Source of the DNA: JAAUQA01 sp036351435
GTDB lineage: Bacteria > Pseudomonadota > Gammaproteobacteria > Competibacterales > Competibacteraceae
Length of the DNA stretch: 10,897 nt
NCBI GenBank assembly: GCA_036351435.1
Contig: JAZBPA010000078.1
Span: 1 to 10,897 of the forward strand
Direction of reading: 5' to 3'
Position numbers and translations under genes: made by a program. Positions 1 through 5,929 of this stretch are shown here, piece after piece. How positions within the stretch are numbered: position 1 is the stretch's first letter; each line of letters opens with the position of its first letter. The notes beneath the pieces were generated by a model that was not told the origin of the DNA, searched no databases, and saw nothing but the letters and a program-made list of their open reading frames with translations.

Positions 1-165
1 GCCTTTCGCTTGTTCCTGCTGTTGTTTCCATCAATACAGCAAGTTCGTTCGAAGCCCCAGCGAAGCCGCCGCTTCAGCAACGCTATAATCTTGTTCTGTC
101 ACCAACCCTACCGCTTCTTCTTTAAACTCTGCACCGTAGCTCTTGTAGTGTCGTTTCTTGCTCAT
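1..165 (-). pseudogene. IS3-family transposase OrfA, N-terminal part, interrupted by in-frame TGA
   Basis: Reading the minus strand from the ATG at 165-163 gives MSKKRHYKSYGAEFKEEAVG, then a helix-turn-helix region ending in ASLGLRTNLLY. A TGA stop follows at 33-31. The same frame continues after the stop as WKQQQEQAKG to the window edge. In intact IS3 OrfA proteins this place reads roughly 'NLLxRWKQQ', so the TGA appears to replace an arginine codon (CGA to TGA is one step). OrfA is the helix-turn-helix subunit that binds the element ends and is fused to the DDE subunit OrfB by frameshifting. A GAGGTG ribosome binding site lies just before the ATG. The rest of the element would lie beyond base 1 and cannot be seen. 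The family call rests on the characteristic YxxEFKxEAV start and SLGxxxNLLxxW pattern. Confidence 0.8.
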
Positions 166-592
166 AGACACCTCGATTGATAATTCAATTATCCTATTTC
201 AATGTGTCAAGTCCCATTAGACCGAACACAGGCATTTCGTTAAGGCATGTAGACAGTGAGCTACTCATCAGGATAGTCACATCGCCATGCTGCAGTTCTT
301 CTTATTGAACCAATATCGCAACAGTGGAACTTCGAGTTACACACTGTTACAAAAAGACTTTCTCTGGACATATTCAGGTTACAAACCCCTCTTATTATGT
401 GCCCACCTTAGGCGTTGACCTACCGGGTTCTTGACTCCGAAAAAGCTTCGTTCATTAAGTTAAGGTTCCGGAATTAGATTCGATCAATTTAAGCGCCGAC
501 GTATCGAGACTGAATTACACAGCAAATCGCAGCGATGCCTAATCAACATCGCAGATGTTCGTTGATTAATACTTTGTCAGGCCTTACTAGCT
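166..592. other. Non-coding region between the IS remnant and the GTPase module
   Basis: About 430 bases with no convincing gene on either strand. The left part (roughly 166-240) should contain the upstream end of the IS3-like element, including a TTGACA box read on the minus strand at 210-205, but I could not define the terminal inverted repeat. A small perfect palindrome with 7-base arms around a single C lies at 179-193. A TTGACT hexamer at 431-436 could be a -35 box for the downstream genes, but no good -10 follows. The right end holds the inverted repeat listed separately. I see no tRNA or known riboswitch. Confidence 0.5.
540..568. repeat. Inverted repeat upstream of the GTPase module
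   Basis: TAATCAAC at 540-547 is the exact reverse complement of GTTGATTA at 561-568. The spacer contains a second overlapping palindrome, AACATC-GCA-GATGTT (545-559). The pair ends 24 bases before the first start codon of the module. It could be an operator for a dimeric regulator or a leader hairpin. No T-run follows, so it is not a terminator. The symmetry is directly visible; the role is inference. Confidence 0.45.
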
Positions 593-1618
593 ATGCCCCA
601 TGAGTTTAAATTGTCTTCCCAGCAAGTTTCCGCCAAGGACCTACCAGTATTGAAGATCATTCTTTCCTTAACTAAAACCAATGCGGTGGCCAGTTGGGAT
701 TACACTGATAATGCTCAGGTTGCAGCTGCCCTTATGGTCGACACTGATTCCGATGAAGGGCGCAGCGCATTTAAAAAACTGATCAACAATGACAGAAAAC
801 AGGCATTAATCGCATATGGCAATCCTCCTGAAGGCTTGGATGCCGTCAATGACATTTTCGTGTTGCCAAAACCATTACGCTCGAAAAATATAATACCGGT
901 TTTACATCAAGCAGCAGAGTGGTTCATAAATATCCAGCAAGAGTCTCTTATTGCCAAAGAGCCATCGAAATCTACTGAAGAAAAGACACAAAATACTTTA
1001 ACCAAGACAGGGCTTCGAACCCAAACTATTCGGCGTATCATAAACCTATTGCCCAATGACCAAAACAAAGCTCTGCATATCGTCGAAAAAGCGAACAATC
1101 AACTGGTGGTCATTGATCGATGGCGTAATCGCTATTACGTTTATAGCCCAATCAATGCCGACATTAGCAAACTATTACTAAGCGATGCGCGTAATTTTTT
1201 TATCGAAGAACTCGAACGCAAGCAACTCAATAAAGAAATAGAGAAACTGATCCCTCATGAATTGGATATTACTCTCTGGAAAGCAGCATTATCGATTTCA
1301 GACGGTCAATTATTCGACGGCTTATTACGAACAGAGTCTTTTCAACTACGTCGGTGGCCTGATCTCAAGCGGCTGGGCAATGATCCCTTACACATGAAAC
1401 TAACCGCCATGCTGAGACGGGGAGGCACGATCGACTATCTCGCAGATTTTCTGAATGCACCGATTGATGAAGTTATTCGCTTTACTAACGCCTGTTATGC
1501 ACTGGGATTTTTGGATCATCAGCATCAACCTATTGCCCAGGCAACATCTGCCAAAAAACAACTCAGCAACAGCAAACGAGGCTTACTGAGTAGAATCCGC
1601 AATCGCTTAGGGATTTGA
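593..1618 (+). CDS. Uncharacterised GTPase-module protein with possible pseudo-receiver N-terminus and winged-helix-like C-terminus
   Basis: I do not recognise this 341-residue protein as a named family. Residues ~1-112 have a pattern that could be a degenerate response-regulator receiver: a hydrophobic strand ending in Asp (AALMVD, 45-50), a strand ALIAYG (71-76), and FVLPKPLR (89-96), where K93-P94 would match the conserved Lys-Pro. The usual N-terminal acidic pair is missing. The middle (about 140-225) includes a beta-rich stretch VVIDRWRNRYYVYS. Residues ~230-306 resemble a winged helix: FQLRRWPDL, a helix, then RRGGTIDYLADFLNAPIDEV and ALGFL. The last ~17 residues are basic and amphipathic (GLLSRIRNRLGI). 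The ATG at 593 is the first possible start because a TAG lies directly upstream in frame; no clear Shine-Dalgarno precedes it. The GTPase gene starts one base after its stop, so the two are almost certainly co-translated. It is probably an effector or regulatory partner of that GTPase. Confidence 0.85.
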   Translation: MPHEFKLSSQQVSAKDLPVLKIILSLTKTNAVASWDYTDNAQVAAALMVDTDSDEGRSAFKKLINNDRKQALIAYGNPPEGLDAVNDIFVLPKPLRSKNIIPVLHQAAEWFINIQQESLIAKEPSKSTEEKTQNTLTKTGLRTQTIRRIINLLPNDQNKALHIVEKANNQLVVIDRWRNRYYVYSPINADISKLLLSDARNFFIEELERKQLNKEIEKLIPHELDITLWKAALSISDGQLFDGLLRTESFQLRRWPDLKRLGNDPLHMKLTAMLRRGGTIDYLADFLNAPIDEVIRFTNACYALGFLDHQHQPIAQATSAKKQLSNSKRGLLSRIRNRLGI

Positions 1619-1619
1619 C

Positions 1620-2150
1620 ATGTCACAGATCAAATTTATTTTCACCGGCTCGCCGGGTGCAGGCAAATCCACTGCGATCGCTGCAATCAGCGAATTTCCT
1701 CCCGTCGCCACCGATGTATTCGCCACCGATAGTCTGTCCGGCGTCAAGGAGAAAACCACGGTAGCTATGGACTTTGGCGAAATCACCTTAGAAAACGGAC
1801 AAAAGGTTAGGTTGTATGGAACGCCGGGGCAAAAGCGTTTTCGGTTTATGTGGGAAATTCTCGTGCAAGGTGGCTTGGGTTTGATCATTTTGATTGATAA
1901 CCGACGCCCGAATCCCGTAGCCGATTTAGAGTTGTATCTAAGTAACTTTGAGACTTTTATTGATGAGACTGATGCGGTCATTGGTATTACCGGCACCGAC
2001 GTCAAAGACACCCCAACAATAGATGATTATTACGAGCTATTAAACAAACGCAATCAGATGTTTCCCATCTTTACTATTGACGCCCGCCAAAAAGATGATG
2101 TGTTGTTGTTGTTGAATGCACTAATGACCTGCTTGGAAATCCCTAGTTAG
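1620..2150 (+). CDS. Small Ras/Arf-like GTPase (CvnD/MglA-type)
   Basis: A 176-residue single-domain P-loop GTPase. G1 (Walker A) is GSPGAGKST at 10-18. A switch I threonine is probably T46 or T47 (EKTTVAMDFG). G3 is GTPGQKRF at 67-74, followed by FMWEILVQG, which closely recalls the FGTPGQxRFxFMW segment of Streptomyces conservon GTPases (CvnD). The G4 position reads TGTD (124-127) rather than NKxD, and the G5 position is around IDARQ (153-157). Such proteins switch between GTP and GDP states under control of roadblock-domain partners and help direct polarity, motility or surface processes in other bacteria. It starts one base after the upstream stop, with GGGA as a plausible ribosome binding site inside the upstream gene. 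Two roadblock genes follow. The family is clear; the cellular process controlled here is unknown. Confidence 0.93.
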   Translation: MSQIKFIFTGSPGAGKSTAIAAISEFPPVATDVFATDSLSGVKEKTTVAMDFGEITLENGQKVRLYGTPGQKRFRFMWEILVQGGLGLIILIDNRRPNPVADLELYLSNFETFIDETDAVIGITGTDVKDTPTIDDYYELLNKRNQMFPIFTIDARQKDDVLLLLNALMTCLEIPS

Positions 2151-2213
2151 GGTGCTCATATTAAAAGTAGACTTGAGTATATCAGTCAGATCTTTCGATC
2201 TTAGGTGACAGGC

Positions 2214-2217
2214 AGGA
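2214..2217 (+). promoter_or_regulatory. Ribosome binding site selecting the start of the first roadblock gene
   Basis: AGGA at 2214-2217 lies five bases before the ATG at 2223. It favours that ATG over the in-frame GTG at 2205, which has no comparable site upstream. Confidence 0.6.
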
Positions 2218-2222
2218 TATTA

Positions 2223-2873
2223 ATGAAATTCGGCAAACTAGGTTCTTTACTGGGCCGCAAGAAGAACGCGGACATTTCGACTGCTTCTAATGAGCCGCAA
2301 GTTGTGGCACCGGCAGTAGAAGCACAAAAAAAACCGGAACCTATTAAGCAAACACCAACGCCTCCACCTATCGCTGAAGAGAACGAAACAATGCAATTAG
2401 ACCAAGACAAACCAATCACTGATCAATCTAGTCTAGAGGCAACAGAGCAGGAATTGAGTATGGAAGATGATGATGATGAACGAATAGTTGTCGCAGATTT
2501 CAGCAAAGAACAAGTAGCGCTGAGCGAGCAACGGCTAATGGAGTTCACGCGAAACTGTGCGGGAGTCTACGGAGCAATTATTTCCACGGTCGATGGGCAT
2601 AGCGTTGCACAGGCGCTTAAACGAGATATACCGGCTAATAAAATATCCACCATGACCAGTTCTTTATTAGCACTCGGCGAAAGTATTGCCAGGGAATCCG
2701 AGCAACGGTTTTGTCAATTCGTTATTTTGGACAATAGTAACGGACGTGTCGTTTCTCTACGCATCAATGACATATTGATGTTGACGTGCATTTCTACCAA
2801 GGATAGTAATCTTGGCATGTTACTGAGTAGTGGGCGTAGTACCGCAGACGCTCTTTCTGAAATATTGCGGTAA
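2223..2873 (+). CDS. Roadblock/LC7-domain protein with long Pro-rich/acidic linker
   Basis: A 216-residue protein in three parts. Residues 1-14 are basic and amphipathic (MKFGKLGSLLGRKK), a possible membrane- or partner-binding helix. Residues ~15-90 are low complexity: rich in Ala, Gln and Pro (TPTPPP), then acidic with a run EDDDDE. Residues ~96-216 match the alpha/beta pattern of roadblock/LC7 domains: GAIISTVDGHSVAQAL, a helix around MTSSLLALGESIA, strands FVILDNSNGRVVSLRIND and MLTCIST, then NLGM before the final helix. Roadblock proteins act as GAPs, GEFs or scaffolds for Ras-like GTPases (MglB for MglA, Ragulator subunits for Rag). It lies 72 bases after the GTPase gene and 40 bases before a second roadblock gene. 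A GTG at 2205 would add six residues but lacks its own ribosome binding site. The domain call is good; the GAP versus scaffold role is open. Confidence 0.87.
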   Translation: MKFGKLGSLLGRKKNADISTASNEPQVVAPAVEAQKKPEPIKQTPTPPPIAEENETMQLDQDKPITDQSSLEATEQELSMEDDDDERIVVADFSKEQVALSEQRLMEFTRNCAGVYGAIISTVDGHSVAQALKRDIPANKISTMTSSLLALGESIARESEQRFCQFVILDNSNGRVVSLRINDILMLTCISTKDSNLGMLLSSGRSTADALSEILR

Positions 2874-2913
2874 AAAATCTTTTAATACCTTAGCGAGTGA
2901 GAGGAGATAATCC

Positions 2914-3324
2914 ATGGCAACTTTAGACGAAGTTTGTGAGCAATTATTGAAAGACGTTAACGATGCGTTAGGCGCAGCGGTAGTTGATCTAGGTTCAGGT
3001 TTGTTGCTTTCCGTAGCCCATAATGTTCCCTATTTTACGCAAAGCTATTTGGACGCTGTTGCTGCGGCTGCGGTGGATATGTTCCGTGGTGGCAACGTCA
3101 GCACGGTTGAGGACATGCTAACCAGTCAACGTGGTCGGGAAACGCGTCATATGATCAAGGAAGTACAGATGACTACTGAGGGAACTTATCACTTTATGGC
3201 CACCGTACCGGGTAAGGAAAATTCTTTGCTGGTGGTAATTACCGGAAAGAAAACCAATTTGGGCATGGGCTGGGCTGCCGTGCGGGGTGCCTTGCCAAAA
3301 ATCGCCCCAATGTGCCCGGGCTGA
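2914..3324 (+). CDS. Roadblock/LC7-domain protein, single domain
   Basis: A 136-residue protein consisting almost entirely of one roadblock/LC7 domain. It has an N-terminal helix (DEVCEQLLKDVND), strand and turn (GAAVVDLGSGLLLSVA), a long helix (SYLDAVAAAAVDMFRGG), strands around MIKEVQMTTEGTYHFMATV and SLLVVITGKK, then TNLGMGWAAVRGALPKI. The segment after the last strand shares NLGM with the preceding roadblock protein, suggesting they are distant paralogues. Translation has an excellent ribosome binding site, GAGGAG at 2901-2906, seven bases before the ATG. It is the last gene of the module and is followed by a strong hairpin terminator. It probably forms homodimers or heterodimers with the other roadblock protein and acts on the small GTPase. 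Which of the two contacts the GTPase cannot be told from sequence. Confidence 0.87.
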   Translation: MATLDEVCEQLLKDVNDALGAAVVDLGSGLLLSVAHNVPYFTQSYLDAVAAAAVDMFRGGNVSTVEDMLTSQRGRETRHMIKEVQMTTEGTYHFMATVPGKENSLLVVITGKKTNLGMGWAAVRGALPKIAPMCPG

Positions 3325-3351
3325 TCAGGCAAGCAAGTTTTTGTCTTACTT

Positions 3352-3385
3352 AAAGGGGGCGGTTTCCATGGGAAGCGCCCCCTTT
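3352..3385. terminator. Bidirectional Rho-independent terminator
   Basis: AAAGGGGGCG (3352-3361) pairs perfectly with CGCCCCCTTT (3376-3385), and an inner TTCC/GGAA extends the stem around an ATG loop. On the plus strand the stem ends in TTT. On the minus strand it runs out into an A/T-rich stretch derived from the TTTTTG at 3338-3343. It sits between two convergent genes and can stop both. Confidence 0.85.
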
Positions 3386-3393
3386 ACTATTGG

Positions 3394-4941
3394 CTAACGC
3401 CCTTTGTACAAGCGATCTATCAATTGGGTTGGGAATCCGTAACGGCCCATATCACTGACCGTGGCGTCCATATCGTAAGCCACATTATGAAACTGCACAG
3501 TCCCCTGTCCCCGATCGAATACTGCAAATTCTGCCCCGGCTTTACCACTGCGCGGCTGTCCTACCGAACCGGGACAAATTAAACTGTGACTTAGCGATTC
3601 CACTGCCAACTCACTGTCCTGCGAAAAACCCTGACGTTTGCCGCGACGATAATAAGCCCCCTGAATATGAGAGTGCCCATGCAAGCACATGGGAATGCGC
3701 TGCTCTGCCAGATAATCCAAGTTTTCCTCATACGTCATTTGATAGACATAGGCATTGAAAAAGGTTTTATCCAACGGTGCGCCATGCACTGCGTACCAGT
3801 CGTCCTGTTGATGACAAACAGGTAAAGCCGCCAGCCAGTTCAGTTCCGGCGCATCCAGTCGATCCGTGCTCCATTCCAGCACCCAGCGCCCTAGCGCGGA
3901 AAACCCGCGTGCCGGCACACCCGTCACTAAGGCATGATCATGATTGCCCTTGATGACCAGAAAATCTCGCGCTTGCAACGCTTGAATGCATTCCTGGGGG
4001 TGGGGACCGTACCCGACGGTATCGCCCAGCACGATACCATCGCGAATATTCCATTCATCCAAATGCTTAAATACCGCCTGTAATGCGGGGTAATTCGCAT
4101 GAATGTCACCCAGAATAGCGAACCGCTCGTCGATCATGTGATGTTCACGAGCAGCGGGTTGTTTGCTGGAGGTGACTTTCTTCGGCTGGTTGAATCCGGC
4201 CAGGAACTGTTGTTTACGTGACAACTGCGCTTCGTTGGCGAAAAACAAGGCATTCAATTGCCGGCCGATCACCGACAGCCAATGCGGATCGGGAAAATGG
4301 CTTAACAAGCTAGTACGGAACAAGACTCCGAGCTGTTGGGCCTGTTCAGGCTCCAACCAAGTCAGCTGACGGAACCAGACGCCCATCATCGAAGCGAGCG
4401 AGGTAAATTGATCCCATTTATAAATATCGTCATCTAAATAGTACAAGTTGCTCTGGGCATCGACACCGAAATTCGACAGACCTTCGTCAAGTTTGATGCT
4501 GAAAGCAGCGGCAGCACCAAAATACATATCCGCTAAATTAGCTATATGCGTTAACAACTCGGTCGCTGCTAACGATTGTTGCGCCATATGCAGGGGCAAT
4601 AATTTAGGCGTGATATTGGCAATTACGGTGCGTTCAGCCTGTTGCGCAGTAAACCAGGTTTTAGCAGGATGATGGATACCGTAACGGCGTTCCTTTGCTA
4701 AGATTCTTTCGATCCACCGGCGGCTGTCCTTGGCGTTGAATTGATATTCAGAACGCCATTTGATGACATGCTGATCGTCCGCAGTGATTTTAGTCACCGG
4801 ACGACCAGTGAATTCCTGCCCATGACTAAGGGTCTGCGCTACGCCGGTGATCGTTCGATCAATGATGTCACGATCGATAACGCGAGTGGCATCGATGGCT
4901 CCGATTACTTCCACCGCTGTTACGGCAATCTCTGAATTCAC
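3394..4941 (-). CDS. Kinase-like domain fused to calcineurin-type metallophosphoesterase
   Basis: A 515-residue cytoplasmic protein with two domains. The C-terminal half (~270-510) is a complete metallophosphoesterase with the full set of metal-binding motifs: GDIHAN (278-283), GDTVGYGP (306-313), GNHD (332-335), His386, GHSH (422-425) and PGSVGQPR (457-464). The N-terminal half looks like a degenerate kinase fold: VIKW with K61 as candidate ATP lysine, then LDEGLSNFGVD (151-161), resembling a D-x(4)-N catalytic loop, and YYLDDD (167-172) in the place of DFG. The usual HxD histidine is absent. The likely reaction of the C-terminal half is phosphoester or dinucleotide hydrolysis; the substrate is unknown. 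Translation starts at a GTG (4941-4939). A TAA lies six codons upstream with no other start between, and GAGGGA precedes it. An internal ATG at 4137 would give the phosphatase alone, but has no ribosome binding site. It is divergent from trmB and convergent with the roadblock gene. Confidence 0.88.
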   Translation of the reverse strand: MNSEIAVTAVEVIGAIDATRVIDRDIIDRTITGVAQTLSHGQEFTGRPVTKITADDQHVIKWRSEYQFNAKDSRRWIERILAKERRYGIHHPAKTWFTAQQAERTVIANITPKLLPLHMAQQSLAATELLTHIANLADMYFGAAAAFSIKLDEGLSNFGVDAQSNLYYLDDDIYKWDQFTSLASMMGVWFRQLTWLEPEQAQQLGVLFRTSLLSHFPDPHWLSVIGRQLNALFFANEAQLSRKQQFLAGFNQPKKVTSSKQPAAREHHMIDERFAILGDIHANYPALQAVFKHLDEWNIRDGIVLGDTVGYGPHPQECIQALQARDFLVIKGNHDHALVTGVPARGFSALGRWVLEWSTDRLDAPELNWLAALPVCHQQDDWYAVHGAPLDKTFFNAYVYQMTYEENLDYLAEQRIPMCLHGHSHIQGAYYRRGKRQGFSQDSELAVESLSHSLICPGSVGQPRSGKAGAEFAVFDRGQGTVQFHNVAYDMDATVSDMGRYGFPTQLIDRLYKGR

Positions 4942-4983
4942 TTTGGGTATCCCTCGTTATGAGCGGTGTAATAAGCAATTTAG

Positions 4984-5013
4984 TGCCTGCCATTGTCCGT
5001 GAAACGGCAGGCA
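4984..5013. repeat. Inverted repeat in the divergent intergenic region
   Basis: TGCCTGCC (4984-4991) and GGCAGGCA (5006-5013) are perfect reverse complements separated by 14 bases. They lie 43 bases upstream of the metallophosphoesterase GTG. No T-run follows on either strand, so a terminator is unlikely. It may be an operator or a leader hairpin for the minus-strand gene. Confidence 0.4.
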
Positions 5014-5206
5014 GAAACCATGCGGAATTTGTAAAGAAATGTAAATTAATTGAATGATTTGCCGATCTTCTGAAGGCATTAAACGCGAGCTGTTTCACAG
5101 CAACACAGTTCGCCGATGAAAGACTTTCTTCACGCTCTTGCGTTATGATTCCCGGCAACTTCGTTTATGCCGATTTTTCACCAGATTACTACCTTGCCGC
5201 CGCTGT

Positions 5207-5893
5207 ATGCCCAACACTGATCCTGACCGACATCGTCCCATTCGCAGTTTCGTACGGCGCGGTGGCCGACTGACTCAACCTCAACAACGTGCTTTGGATA
5301 CCTTCTGGGAGCAGTTCGGGGTAGACATCAATCAGCGCCCGTTATTACTGGATGAGTTGTTCGGTCGCACCGCACCGCGCATTCTGGAAATCGGCTTCGG
5401 TGACGGCGAAACGCTGCTAACGATGGCGCAATCTCAACCGGATAATGATTTTCTGGGTATCGAAGTCCATCGGCCAGGTGTCGGCCATTTCCTGCTGCGA
5501 GCAGCAGCGCTGGGATTGACCAATGTGCGGGTGATCTGCGCCGATGTTCAAGAAGTGCTGAACTACTTGCCCAATGCCTGCTTGGAACGCATTCAGGTGT
5601 TCTTTCCTGATCCTTGGCCGAAAAAACGCCACCACAAGCGGCGCTTGATTCAACCGGAATTTGTGGCGGTTATGACGCGCACCTTAGAGAGAGGCGGCAC
5701 GTTGCATCTAGCCACCGATTGGGAAGAGTATGCGCATTGGATGTTGCACGTGCTTGACGTCTGCGAAACGTTGCACAATACGGCCGAAGGAGGATTCGCC
5801 CCTCGGCCTTCGGAACGTCCGCTCACCAAATTCGAACGGCGCGGTCAACGCTTGGGACATGCCGTATGGGACTTGATCTTTCAGCGCCGCTAA
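5207..5893 (+). CDS. trmB: tRNA (guanine-N7-)-methyltransferase TrmB
   Basis: TrmB uses S-adenosylmethionine to methylate N7 of G46 in the variable loop of tRNAs. The 228-residue product from this ATG has SAM motif I EIGFGDGE (61-68), the acidic end of the next strand LGIEVHRPG (E86), ADVQEVL, the family signature FFPDPWPKKRHHKRRL (132-147), TDWEEYA (170-176), and the C-terminal TKFERRGQRLGH (207-218). Length agrees with family members of about 230-240 residues. The frame is open upstream to a TTG at 5138, but the extra 23 residues look unlike a TrmB N-terminus, and MPNTDPDRHRPIRSFVRRGG fits well. No strong Shine-Dalgarno is visible at either start, so the exact start is moderately sure. It is the first gene of the plus-strand cluster, 36 bases before tas. 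Confidence 0.95.
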   Translation: MPNTDPDRHRPIRSFVRRGGRLTQPQQRALDTFWEQFGVDINQRPLLLDELFGRTAPRILEIGFGDGETLLTMAQSQPDNDFLGIEVHRPGVGHFLLRAAALGLTNVRVICADVQEVLNYLPNACLERIQVFFPDPWPKKRHHKRRLIQPEFVAVMTRTLERGGTLHLATDWEEYAHWMLHVLDVCETLHNTAEGGFAPRPSERPLTKFERRGQRLGHAVWDLIFQRR

Positions 5894-5929
5894 ATCCAAA
5901 CCGCTGTTCTCTGCCAGACAGGAACCACT

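Noticed and set aside
181..210. Minus-strand TTGACA as promoter of the transposase remnant
   Set aside because: No acceptable -10 hexamer at 16-18 bases; kept only as a remark.
1607..2011. Minus-strand 134-codon frame opposite the GTPase gene
   Set aside because: Fully antisense to a gene with clear P-loop motifs; the translation shows no domain.
2188..2201. AGATC-TTTC-GATCT hairpin between the GTPase and first roadblock genes
   Set aside because: Only five base pairs and no T-run; too weak to call a terminator or regulatory element.
4135..4137. Internal ATG that would produce a free metallophosphoesterase domain
   Set aside because: No Shine-Dalgarno sequence precedes it and the long frame is open and coherent from the GTG at 4941.
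4868..5158. Minus-strand 96-codon frame running from the divergent intergenic region into the phosphoesterase gene
   Set aside because: It overlaps the start of the phosphoesterase in another frame, has no recognisable domain, and the intergenic part lacks coding character.
5138..5206. TTG start giving a 251-residue TrmB
   Set aside because: The additional residues are unlike TrmB N-termini and no ribosome binding site supports the TTG.
5784..5813. CCGAAGG ... CCTTCGG inverted repeat
   Set aside because: It lies inside trmB, where the encoded residues match the family, and 7-base arms can occur by chance.
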